Shown here piece by piece: positions 16,530-24,141 of a stretch of 64,000 bases of DNA. The notes beneath the pieces were generated by a model. The model had not been told where the DNA came from. It worked only from the letters and a program-made list of their open reading frames with translations, and searched no databases. Position 1 is the first letter of the stretch. Every line of letters starts with the position of its first letter. Position numbers and translations under genes: made by a program. Location: contig JALHJB010000006.1 of assembly GCA_022839745.1 (NCBI GenBank), positions 62,001 to 126,000 on the forward strand. The letters are read 5' to 3'. The stretch comes from Actinomycetes bacterium (GTDB lineage Bacteria; Actinomycetota; Coriobacteriia; Anaerosomatales; Anaerosomataceae).

Positions 16530-17551
16530 GCAGAACGCTCCCTTACGATCGTGCCGCCACCCACCACGACATCGCCCCGATAGCACACGGCCGCCTGCCC
16601 GGGCGCCGCGCACACCGGATGTTCGAGCTCCAGGCGGGTCGGCCGGTCAGAGCGTACCACGCGACACCGGATGGGCGCGGTGCTGGCCCGCACGCATACG
16701 GCCTCCACCTCGTCGGGCGAACCGTGCCACACCTCGTCCCGCAGAATCACCCTCGACACCTCGCACGCCTCGCGGGGACCGGCCACCACTGCGTTGCGCA
16801 GCGGGTCGATGGCCACTACGAACAGCGGCCCCGCGCCTCCCGGCAAGCCCTTGCGCTGGCCCGGCGTGTAGTGGCAGATGCCGGTGTGCTCGCCGATCAC
16901 GCGTCCTTCCAGGTCAACAACCGGACCTGGCATGTTGCCGCCCAGCCCACGCGAGGACACGAACCGCCCGGCGGTGGTGCCCGACAGGAAGCACACGTCC
17001 TGGCTCTCGGCGCGCTCCGCCACAGGGAGATCCAAATCCCGGGCACGGGCGCGCACCTGCGCCTTTGTGAGCTCGCCGAGGGGGAAGGCCACATGTTCGA
17101 GCACCGCCGGCGTGAGCCGGTAGAGGAAGTACGACTGGTCCTTGCGTCTGTCCGCCGCGCGCGCGATGCGGCGCTGGCCCGCGGGTCCCACGATCCGCGC
17201 GTAGTGTCCTGTCGCAAGCCCCGTCGCACCCGCCTCTATCGCGGCCGGGAGCATGAGGCCGAGCTTCACGTGCTCGTTACAGAGCACGCACGGATTGGGT
17301 GTCACCCCTTCCGCGTACGCACGGGCGAACGGGTCGATCACCGCCTCCGCGAAGCGTTCGCGCGCATCGATCACCCGGTGGTCGATGCCGAGGGCCGCGG
17401 CCACGCCCCGCGCTGAAGCGATCGTCTCCTCCCCCAGACCGAGATCGAGCGTGACCCCCACAACATGGGCGCCGCTCTCGCGCAGCAGCGCGGCTGCAAC
17501 CGCCGAGTCCACACCCCCCGAGAGCGCGACCCACCACACCGGCCCACTCAT
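16526..17551 (-). CDS. mnmA: tRNA-specific 2-thiouridylase MnmA
   Basis: 341 residues. PP-loop SGGVDSAVAAALL near residue 10 binds ATP; the catalytic cysteines lie in NPCVLCNEHVK and in SQDVCFLSG; GICHYTPGQRKGL and a C-terminal beta barrel with CAAPGQAAVCYRGD follow. It thiolates U34 of Lys, Glu and Gln tRNAs. The start ATG 17551 overlaps the cysteine desulfurase stop (ATGA), a pairing that makes sense because the desulfurase supplies the sulfur. The in-frame extension to 17623 is unlike the family and was dropped. Confidence 0.95.
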   Translation of the reverse strand: MSGPVWWVALSGGVDSAVAAALLRESGAHVVGVTLDLGLGEETIASARGVAAALGIDHRVIDARERFAEAVIDPFARAYAEGVTPNPCVLCNEHVKLGLMLPAAIEAGATGLATGHYARIVGPAGQRRIARAADRRKDQSYFLYRLTPAVLEHVAFPLGELTKAQVRARARDLDLPVAERAESQDVCFLSGTTAGRFVSSRGLGGNMPGPVVDLEGRVIGEHTGICHYTPGQRKGLPGGAGPLFVVAIDPLRNAVVAGPREACEVSRVILRDEVWHGSPDEVEAVCVRASTAPIRCRVVRSDRPTRLELEHPVCAAPGQAAVCYRGDVVVGGGTIVRERSA

Positions 17552-18702
17552 CGGCTGCGGAGGGTCTCGATGATCGCTGCGGCCGCCTCCACGAAGCGGT
17601 CCACATCCTCGGCGGTGGTCCACCTGCCCACGGTGATGCGCAGCGACGCCTCATCCGTGCGGCCGGCCACGCCGATGGCGCGGAGCACATGGCTCACCTG
17701 CGCGCTGCCCGATGAGCAGGCGCTCCCCGCAGACACCGAAAAGCCGGCCTCATCGAGGTGCAGGAGCAGCGACTGGCCGTCGCAACCGGCGATGCCGAGG
17801 TTCGTGAGGTGCGGCAGACGCGTGGCGCCCGAGCCGTGCACAGTGAGAGACCCCACCCGCGTGGCGAGCTCGCGCTCGATCGTGTCACGCAAACCGGCGA
17901 GCCGGGGCATCTCGGCCGGGCGCTCCTCGTCCATGATCTTGAGCGCGGTGGCGAAGCCCACGGCCCCGGCAACGCTCTGCGTACCGCTCCGAAGCCCGCC
18001 CTCCTGTCCGCCGCCGCGCAGCAGCGGCGCAAACGGCGTGCCCTTGCGCAGATAGAGGATGCCGGTGCCCTTGGGGGCGTAGATCTTGTGGCCGGCCGCT
18101 GAGAGCGCGTCGCACCCGAGCGCGCGCACGTGCACGTCGATCTTGCCGAGCGACTGGGCCGCATCCGTATGCACATACGCGCCACACGCGTGGGCCGCCT
18201 CAGCGATCGCGCGTATGTCTTGCACCGTGCCGATCTCGTTGTTCGCGTGCATCACCGAGACGAGCGCCGTGCGCTCGCGCAGTGCGGCACCGATAGCCGC
18301 GGGGTCGATCCGGCCGTGTGGGTCGGGCGCAACCAGATCCACGGCGTAGCCCTCGCGCGCGAGCGACTCCGCAGCCTCGAGCACTGCGTGATGCTCGAAT
18401 GCGCTCACCACCACATGCGGCTCCCTGCCGGCGGCTACGGCCTTTCGCGCAATGCCGAGAACCGCGGCGTTATCAGACTCCGTGCCGCTCCCACAGAAGA
18501 CCACTTCGTCGGGGTGCGCCGCTCCGATACTACGAGCCACATCGGCCCGCGCCTTCTCGAGCGCCGCACGCGCCTCCCGGCCCTCGGCATAGAGCGAACT
18601 CGGATTACCGGGCCACAACGCCAGCGCGTCAGCCGTGACTTCGATCACACGTGGGTCCACTGGCGTGGTGGCCGCGTAGTCGAGATACACGCGCCGCATC
18701 AC
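17548..18702 (-). CDS. Cysteine desulfurase (NifS/IscS class)
   Basis: 383-384 residues, a PLP enzyme that moves sulfur from cysteine onto its own active-site Cys. Visible: YLDYAATTPVDP at the start, GTESDNAAVLG, the HANNEIGT loop, PLP lysine in SAAGHKIYAPKG, and catalytic Cys in SAGSACSSGS near residue 320. The SAC-SSG loop is of the NifS/IscS group I type. Next gene mnmA is the likely acceptor; no IscU or SufU scaffold is nearby, so a tRNA-thiolation role is favoured over cluster assembly. Start is either GTG 18702 (GTGA overlap with the previous gene) or ATG 18699. Confidence 0.93.
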   Translation of the reverse strand: MMRRVYLDYAATTPVDPRVIEVTADALALWPGNPSSLYAEGREARAALEKARADVARSIGAAHPDEVVFCGSGTESDNAAVLGIARKAVAAGREPHVVVSAFEHHAVLEAAESLAREGYAVDLVAPDPHGRIDPAAIGAALRERTALVSVMHANNEIGTVQDIRAIAEAAHACGAYVHTDAAQSLGKIDVHVRALGCDALSAAGHKIYAPKGTGILYLRKGTPFAPLLRGGGQEGGLRSGTQSVAGAVGFATALKIMDEERPAEMPRLAGLRDTIERELATRVGSLTVHGSGATRLPHLTNLGIAGCDGQSLLLHLDEAGFSVSAGSACSSGSAQVSHVLRAIGVAGRTDEASLRITVGRWTTAEDVDRFVEAAAAIIETLRSR

Positions 18703-19352
18703 GGACGTCCTTCCACGGACCGCTCGATCAGCGCGAGGAGCATCCCCGCGTCGATACCGGCCACGGGCGCCAGGAGCGCGACGACGTCCTCGTGCCCGAG
18801 CCGTCTGGCGGCAAAGAGCGCGACCATCCGCTCGAGCGCGTCGATCGAGATCGCACGCATCAGGTCATGCGAACCGCGCTGCCTGATGGCCACGGTGAAC
18901 GAGTCGACCGTCTGCTGGCTGTCGGCCACGAACAGCACGCCCGCGCGCTCGGCCTTGGGGCGGACTTTCGTGCCCACCTCACGCACGAAGTACACGGTGG
19001 TCGCCAGCGTGAGCGGGCGCTCCGTGTGTCGGGTGATGATCAGCGTGCCATCGGCCGCGGTCCACGAACCGTCGGAGGCCACCTCGAAGCCGAGCGCGGT
19101 GCCCGCCGCGGCGACACGCGCTCTGAACTCCCGCCGAGCGCGCTCCTCGGCGGCTGTGCGCGGCGTGGGGACCGCGATCACCACCTCGGGAGCGGCCTGG
19201 GTGATGGTACGCGCGTCGACACGGGGTGCGTTATCGGATGCGTACCCGGCGGCATCCGCGGCAAGCGACGCCGCCAGCGCCGGGTTGGAGACCTCCAGCT
19301 CGATGCCCGAAACGGTCACCTTGCCGGTGGAGTGTGTGCTGTGTTCCGACAC
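18699..19352 (-). CDS. Hypothetical protein heading the sulfur-transfer operon
   Basis: 217 residues, not recognised. An acidic/neutral N-terminal region of about 90 residues, Ala- and Arg-rich and probably helical (TAAEERARREFRARVAAAG), is followed by an alpha/beta segment with alternating hydrophobic strands (GTLIITRH, LATTVYFVREVG, GVLFVADS) and two helices ending in LALIERSVEG. The strand pattern could suit a nuclease-like or Rossmann-like fold, but no catalytic motif stands out. No signal peptide or membrane segment. GTG start at 19352 with AAGGAAGGG upstream. First gene of the minus-strand operon, overlapping the desulfurase gene by 1-4 bases. Confidence 0.75.
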   Translation of the reverse strand: MSEHSTHSTGKVTVSGIELEVSNPALAASLAADAAGYASDNAPRVDARTITQAAPEVVIAVPTPRTAAEERARREFRARVAAAGTALGFEVASDGSWTAADGTLIITRHTERPLTLATTVYFVREVGTKVRPKAERAGVLFVADSQQTVDSFTVAIRQRGSHDLMRAISIDALERMVALFAARRLGHEDVVALLAPVAGIDAGMLLALIERSVEGRP

Positions 19353-19475
19353 GCGATAGCCCTTCCTTGTGTTCGGGGGTACCCGCCTATCCTAGCGCAC
19401 CCGCTCGTCATACCGCGCGCACCCGCCGTCTGACGCGCGCTTCCTGACCGTTCGTCGAATCGAACGTACCGTCGC

Positions 19476-19504
19476 TTGTCCGCTCCATCGGCCTTTGTTA
19501 TGGT
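19476..19504 (+). promoter_or_regulatory. Candidate plus-strand promoter for an intergenic RNA
   Basis: TTGTCC (19476-19481) and TATGGT (19499-19504) are separated by 17 bases, a standard sigma-70-type layout. A start at about 19510-19511 would make an RNA of about 130 bases that ends at the terminator at 19601-19640. No plus-strand coding sequence follows. Confidence 0.45.
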
Positions 19505-19640
19505 GGCGTTCCCCCCCGGAGTGACTCCGGGACGAACTACGCTCAGGTGATCCATGGTTGATAGCCACGGGGTGGCGAGAACCCACTGGATAGCCCCGCG
19601 GAACGCCCGGCTCCGGAAACGGTTGTCGGGCGTTCTCTTT
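19505..19640 (+). ncRNA. Candidate structured small RNA with possible alternative folds
   Basis: The 335-base gap between the hypothetical gene and ribE holds a compact structured element and no gene. Visible pairings: CCCGGAG with CTCCGGG around 19514-19530; a three-way junction closed by ATCCA and TGGAT with inner hairpins TGG/CCA and GTGG/CCAC (about 19551-19590); and a terminator GAACGCCCG/CGGGCGTTC. The 5' segment GGCGTTCC (19505-19512) can pair with GGAACGCC (19600-19607), which would disrupt the terminator, an arrangement typical of attenuators. If transcription starts at 19510 that 5' segment is mostly lost, so the switch idea is uncertain. Not matched to any known riboswitch consensus. 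Confidence 0.4.
19601..19640 (+). terminator. Intrinsic terminator of the intergenic RNA
   Basis: A perfect 9-base stem, GAACGCCCG (19601-19609) with CGGGCGTTC (19627-19635), encloses a CCG-GAAA-CGG tetraloop hairpin and is followed by TCTTT. The T-rich side is on the plus strand, which fixes its direction. Confidence 0.65.
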
Positions 19641-19687
19641 GCCCGGGAACGCCGCGGCGCGCACATTCTCACACGACGCGAGCGGCG

Positions 19688-20353
19688 CTAGCGGTTGCCC
19701 TCGGTGAACTCACGCAGCAGGCTGCCGAGCCCCCGGCGCTCGGCCGGAAGCTCGTCTGCGCCAGCATCGGGAGCCACGAACCGCTCCACGTACTTGGCCA
19801 GCAGGTCCGTCTCGATGTTCACGGGCGCACCGATGGGCTTGTCCTTGAGCGTGGTGTGGGCGTCGATGTGGGGATCGACCGGTACGGTGAATCCGCCGGC
19901 CCCCACCTTGCCAACCACGAGCGAGATGCCGTCGATCGCGATGGCGCCCTTCTCCACCACGTAGCGCATCACGTGCGACGGCGCCTGGAACTGGTACACG
20001 GTGAACTTGCCGCCGCCCTGCCGAAGCTCGAGGTGTCCCACCCCGTCGACGGAGCCGCTCACCAGGTGGCCGGCCAAACGGTCGGACAGCCGCAGCGCGC
20101 GCTCGAGGTTCACCTTCTGCCCCTGCTGGAGTCCGCCGAGAGCCGTCCGGTCGAGCGTTTCGGGGCTCACATCGGTGAGGAACGCACCGCGGATGAACTT
20201 GACGACCGTGAGACGCACACCGTCGACCGCGATGGAGTCGCCGATCTGCATGTCCCGCCCGAACTCGGGCGCGTAGACCTCCACGCGCATCCCGCCACCC
20301 TGGCGGTCGGCACGCGTGATGACGCCCTCACACTCGATCAGTCCGGTGAACAT
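19688..20353 (-). CDS. ribE: Riboflavin synthase alpha-chain homologue with altered active-site residues
   Basis: 221 residues with the tandem lumazine-binding architecture: MFTGLIECEGVI at the start, first half with DSIAVDGVRLTVV and AGHLVSGSVDGVGH, second half with IAIDGISLVV and HTTLKDKPIGAPVNIETD. Family members normally read DG/NG-x-C-LTV and SGHxVSGH; here the Cys is Arg and the second His is Ser. These positions correspond to residues implicated in catalysis, so activity may be reduced or the protein may bind flavin or lumazine only. No other rib gene is in the window. AAGGAG 8 bases before ATG 20353 supports this start. Last gene of the long minus-strand cluster. Confidence 0.85.
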   Translation of the reverse strand: MFTGLIECEGVITRADRQGGGMRVEVYAPEFGRDMQIGDSIAVDGVRLTVVKFIRGAFLTDVSPETLDRTALGGLQQGQKVNLERALRLSDRLAGHLVSGSVDGVGHLELRQGGGKFTVYQFQAPSHVMRYVVEKGAIAIDGISLVVGKVGAGGFTVPVDPHIDAHTTLKDKPIGAPVNIETDLLAKYVERFVAPDAGADELPAERRGLGSLLREFTEGNR

Positions 20354-20411
20354 ACGCGGGACTCCTTCAGTACGCGGGTCGAGCAGGCACGGTTTTTCGA
20401 TGCAGCCGAGT

Positions 20412-21086
20412 CTACACCATGCGCGAGAGCGCGCTGCGCCACAGCCCGCGAAGCGCCTCGGCGGGATCCTCGGCGCCGAAGATGGCGTTTCCCGCCACCA
20501 GCATGTCGGCGCCGGCCTCCACCACGCGTGGTGCGGTGACCGGGTCGATGCCACCGTCGACCTCGATGCGGGGAGAGACCCCGGCCTCGCGGCACATGCG
20601 AGCGATCTCCGCGATCTTGGCCACCGACGACTCGATGAACGACTGCGCGGCGAACCCAGGGTTCACGCTCATCACGAGCACCTGGTCCACGTACGGAAGC
20701 ACCTCGGAAAGCGCGGACGCCGGGGTGCCGGGGTTGAGCGTGATGCCGGCCTGCGCCCCGCCGTCACGGATCGCGCGGAGCGTGCGGTGCGCGTGCACGG
20801 CCGCCTCGATGTGGATCGTCACCACATCCGCACCGGCGTCCACGTACCACTGTGCGGTGCGATCGGGGTCAGAGACCATCAGATGCACGTCGAGCGGCAT
20901 ACGGGCGACACGCTTGATCGACTTCACAACCGGCGGACCGATCGTGAGGTTGGGCACGAAGTGACCGTCCATGACGTCCACGTGGATGAAGTCCGCGCCG
21001 GCGTCTTCCACCAGCTCGATCGCCTCGGCCAGCCGGGTGAAGTCGGCCGACAGGATCGACGGTGCGATCGTGAGATCGTGCGCCAC
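20412..21086 (-). CDS. rpe: Ribulose-phosphate 3-epimerase
   Basis: 224 residues, TIM barrel of the pentose phosphate pathway converting ribulose-5-phosphate and xylulose-5-phosphate. Signature segments: APSILSADF near the N-terminus, HVDVMDGHFVPNLTIGPP with catalytic Asp and metal His, PLDVHLMV, VMSVNPGFAAQSF and EVDGGID with the second catalytic Asp. GTG start at 21086 is chosen: AGGAG lies 10 bases upstream and homology begins right after it. It precedes the riboflavin-synthase homologue by about 60 bases. Confidence 0.95.
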   Translation of the reverse strand: MAHDLTIAPSILSADFTRLAEAIELVEDAGADFIHVDVMDGHFVPNLTIGPPVVKSIKRVARMPLDVHLMVSDPDRTAQWYVDAGADVVTIHIEAAVHAHRTLRAIRDGGAQAGITLNPGTPASALSEVLPYVDQVLVMSVNPGFAAQSFIESSVAKIAEIARMCREAGVSPRIEVDGGIDPVTAPRVVEAGADMLVAGNAIFGAEDPAEALRGLWRSALSRMV

Positions 21087-21132
21087 TACATCCACGCTCC
21101 TTGTCAGGGTCGGGCACGCTGTGCCGGAGCCG

Positions 21133-22155
21133 CTACTCGCCGTCTTCCAGAAGCCCCATCCCGTGGAACTCGTCCACCGCGGTACGGCCCATAAGGATCG
21201 ACGCCGCCTCGCCAGGCATATGGCCCTCGTACAGGATGGCCCGCACCTGGCGGGTGATCGGCATCTCGATATCAAGCTTGGCCGCAAGATCGTCGAGCGA
21301 TACGGCGCTCCTGGCGCCCTCGGCCACCATTCGCGTCTCAGCCGTGTAGCTCTCGACCGTGCCGCCACCGGCGATCCACTCTCCGAGCGCACGGTTGCGG
21401 CTATGGCGTGACGTGCACGTGACGATGAGGTCGCCCATTCCGGCGAGACCCATGTACGTGAGCGGGTTGGCGCCGAGGTGCGAGCCCAGGCGGCTCATCT
21501 CGGCAAGACCGCGGGTCATCAGCGTGGCCTTGGTGTTGTCGCCATATCCGAGGCCGTCGACCATCCCCGCGGCCACCGCGACCACGTTCTTGGAGGCGCC
21601 GCAGAGCTCAACGCCTACAACGTCGGGATTGGTGTACACGCGGAACGTCGGCGCCATGAAGAGGTCCTGGAACATCCGGGCGACCTCTTCTTCGTAGGCC
21701 GCCACCACGGTGGCCGAAGGAACCCCCTTGGAGACCTCCTCGGCGTGGTTAGGGCCCGACAGCGCGGCGAGACGGGCCTTGTTGCCGAGGACTTCCTCGA
21801 GGATCTGCGTCATGCGCATGAGGGTGTTCTGCTCCACGCCCTTGGCGAGGTTGATCACCGGCACCGACGTGGGCAGATGCTCGCTCATCGCCTCGGCCAC
21901 ACCGCGCACGCCGTGGCTCGGCGTCACCACCACGACCGCCTCCGCGTCCTTCACAGCCTCGGCGATATCGGGCGTGGCGCTCACGCCCGGCCCCAACTGC
22001 ACCTCCGGTAGGAACATCGGGTTGCGGCCGTCGGTGTTGATGCCCTCGGCGATCTCGGGTTCGCGCGCCCACATCGTGACGTCGTAGGCCTTCTCGCCGA
22101 GCAGCCAGCCCACCGCCGTGCCCCACGAGCCCGCTCCGATGACGGCTACCTTCAT
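21133..22155 (-). CDS. gpsA: Glycerol-3-phosphate dehydrogenase [NAD(P)+]
   Basis: 340 residues. Rossmann motif GAGSWGTAVGWLL at residues 7-19, then WAREPEIAEGIN, INLAKGVEQNTL, ALSGPNHAEEV, and the catalytic Lys region VELCGASKNVVAVAAGMVDG; GMGDLIVTCTSRHSRNR completes the substrate site. It makes sn-glycerol-3-phosphate from dihydroxyacetone phosphate for phospholipids. Start overlaps the plsY stop (ATGA), so the supply enzyme and the first acyltransferase are coupled. Full length. Confidence 0.96.
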   Translation of the reverse strand: MKVAVIGAGSWGTAVGWLLGEKAYDVTMWAREPEIAEGINTDGRNPMFLPEVQLGPGVSATPDIAEAVKDAEAVVVVTPSHGVRGVAEAMSEHLPTSVPVINLAKGVEQNTLMRMTQILEEVLGNKARLAALSGPNHAEEVSKGVPSATVVAAYEEEVARMFQDLFMAPTFRVYTNPDVVGVELCGASKNVVAVAAGMVDGLGYGDNTKATLMTRGLAEMSRLGSHLGANPLTYMGLAGMGDLIVTCTSRHSRNRALGEWIAGGGTVESYTAETRMVAEGARSAVSLDDLAAKLDIEMPITRQVRAILYEGHMPGEAASILMGRTAVDEFHGMGLLEDGE

Positions 22156-22832
22156 CGCTTATCACGTCCTTCGTCCTGTACGGCCGACCGGACCTCGTCC
22201 CACATCCGGCGCTTGAAGGTGATGCGATGCTCCTCACCACGCCGGATACGGCCGATATTGGACCGGTGGTTCCAGATCACGTACGCGCCGACTATGAATG
22301 CCAACACCGCGAGCGCGTACCTGTCGGGATACATCAGCAAGCATACAACGGGAAACGCGGCCGCGATGATTACTGAGCCGAGGCTGACGTACTTCCATAT
22401 GACAACAGTGAGCAGGAACAGCACGAGCATCACCGGGATCACCCTCGGAGCGGCCACGAGGATGGCTCCCGACGCGGTGGCCACGCCCTTGCCGCCCTTG
22501 AAGCCGAGGAACGGCGAGAGCGTGTGTCCGGTGATCGCCGCCATGGCGCCCAGCACCACGAACCAGTCGGCCCCCACACTCCCCCACGCCTCCGGGGCGA
22601 GCCACAAGCCGATCCACACGCCCGCGGCGCCCTTGAGCGCGTCGAGCGCGTAGACCGCAAGGCCCGGCACGGTCCCGAACACGCGGAGCACGTTCGTGGC
22701 GCCGGTGTTGCCACTACCAAAGTCGCGGATGTCCTGCTTCCAGAACAGCCGGACCACGATCACCGCGAACGGGATCGAGCCGACCAGATAGCCACCGAGC
22801 ACGGTGCCCAGTATGGAAAGCGCGCCCTCCAC
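22152..22832 (-). CDS. plsY: Glycerol-3-phosphate acyltransferase PlsY
   Basis: 226 residues, about five transmembrane segments. The PlsY motifs are present: YLVGSIPFAVIVVRLF, the DFGSGNTGATNVLR loop, and GHTLSPFLGFKGGKGVATASG. It uses acyl-phosphate to acylate glycerol-3-phosphate at position 1. GTG start at 22832 lies one base after the der stop, giving tight coupling. The C-terminal cytoplasmic tail is basic and slightly longer than usual. No plsX is in the window. Confidence 0.95.
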   Translation of the reverse strand: MEGALSILGTVLGGYLVGSIPFAVIVVRLFWKQDIRDFGSGNTGATNVLRVFGTVPGLAVYALDALKGAAGVWIGLWLAPEAWGSVGADWFVVLGAMAAITGHTLSPFLGFKGGKGVATASGAILVAAPRVIPVMLVLFLLTVVIWKYVSLGSVIIAAAFPVVCLLMYPDRYALAVLAFIVGAYVIWNHRSNIGRIRRGEEHRITFKRRMWDEVRSAVQDEGRDKR

Positions 22833-22833
22833 G

Positions 22834-24141
22834 TCAGCTCTTCTGCTTGAAGCGCAGCCTGACCGGGGTGCCTGTGAGGTCGAACGCCTCACGCAGCCGG
22901 TTCTCCAGGTAGCGCTCGTAGTTGGGTTCCACCATGCGCGGGTGGTTGGCGAAGAACGTGAACTGCGGAGGGCAGGTGCCGGTCTGGGTGACGTACTGCA
23001 GCCGGAGCATCTTGCCGCCCTTGGAGATCGTGTGTCCGGTGGCGCGCAACTCGGTGAGCAAGCGGTTCAGCGCGCTCGTGGCGATCTCCTGCGAGTACGC
23101 GTCGTAGATGGTGGAGAGCATCGGCAGGACCTTGTGCACGCCGGTGCCGGTCTTGGCGCTCACGCGCACCACCGGGGCGAAACCCACGAAGCCGAGCTTG
23201 TCGGGCAGGCGCTCGACGATCTCGATCTTCTCCTCCGGCGTCTCGAGCAGGTCCCACTTGTTGAGGACAACGAGCATGCCGCATCCGCGCTCCTCGGCGA
23301 ACCGGGCCACGCGCTGGTCCTGGTCGGTCACGCCGGCCTCCACGTCGACCACGAGCAACGCCACGTCCGCACGGTCGATCGCGCGCATCGCACGAACGAA
23401 GCCGTAGTACTCCACCGACTCGTCGATCTGCGACTTGCGGCGCAGACCGGCGGTGTCCACCAGGCGATACGTGCGGCCCTCGTGCTCAAGCACCGTGTCG
23501 ATCGCGTCACGGGTGGTACCGGCCACATCAGAGACGATGGCGCGCTCTACGCCGAGCAGCTTGTTGTAGAGCGACGACTTGCCGGCGTTCGGCTTGCCGA
23601 TGATGGCGATGCCGATCTCGTCGGCCGCCTCCTCCGGCTCGACCTCGGGCAGCGCCTCCACGATGGCGTCGAGCAGGTCGCCCGTGCCGTGCCCGTGGAG
23701 CGCCGAGACCGGCCATGGGCTGTCGAGGCCAAGGCCCCAGAAGTCGTGGATGGCCTCCTCGCGGCCGGGAGTGTCGAGCTTGTTGACCGCGAGGAACACC
23801 GGCGTCTTCTGGCGGCGCAAGAGCCCCGCGACCTCTTCGTCTCCGGGTGCGATGCCAACGGTGCCGTCCACCAGGAAGACCACCACGTCGGCCTCCTGCG
23901 CGGCCACCACAGCCTGCTCGCGGATCGAGTCGCCAAAGCGGTCGTCGGTGGTGAACTCGATGCCGCCGGTGTCCACGAGCATGAACTCGCGCCCGTTCCA
24001 GTCGGTACGATGGTAGCTACGGTCACGTGTCACCCCGCTGACGGGGTGCACGATGGCGTCTTGCGCCTGTATGAGTCTGTTGACGAATGTGGACTTGCCG
24101 ACGTTCGGCCGTCCCACAACAGCAACGATAGGCAGGGTCAT
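22834..24141 (-). CDS. der: Ribosome-associated GTPase Der (EngA)
   Basis: 435 residues with two tandem G domains and a C-terminal KH-like domain. Domain 1: GRPNVGKSTF near residue 9, DTGGIE, NKLD. Domain 2: GKPNAGKSSLY near residue 180, DTAGLRRKSQ, NKWDL. The KH part ends with RLRFKQKS. It acts in late 50S subunit assembly. ATG 24141 overlaps the preceding stop (ATGA). The pairing of der with a DUF512 radical-SAM gene upstream and plsY-gpsA downstream is common in Gram-positive bacteria. Confidence 0.96.
   Translation of the reverse strand: MTLPIVAVVGRPNVGKSTFVNRLIQAQDAIVHPVSGVTRDRSYHRTDWNGREFMLVDTGGIEFTTDDRFGDSIREQAVVAAQEADVVVFLVDGTVGIAPGDEEVAGLLRRQKTPVFLAVNKLDTPGREEAIHDFWGLGLDSPWPVSALHGHGTGDLLDAIVEALPEVEPEEAADEIGIAIIGKPNAGKSSLYNKLLGVERAIVSDVAGTTRDAIDTVLEHEGRTYRLVDTAGLRRKSQIDESVEYYGFVRAMRAIDRADVALLVVDVEAGVTDQDQRVARFAEERGCGMLVVLNKWDLLETPEEKIEIVERLPDKLGFVGFAPVVRVSAKTGTGVHKVLPMLSTIYDAYSQEIATSALNRLLTELRATGHTISKGGKMLRLQYVTQTGTCPPQFTFFANHPRMVEPNYERYLENRLREAFDLTGTPVRLRFKQKS

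Noticed and set aside
20354..20411. Possible FMN riboswitch before the riboflavin-synthase homologue
   Set aside because: The gap to rpe is only 58 bases and lacks the conserved FMN-aptamer segments; the gene is read within an operon.
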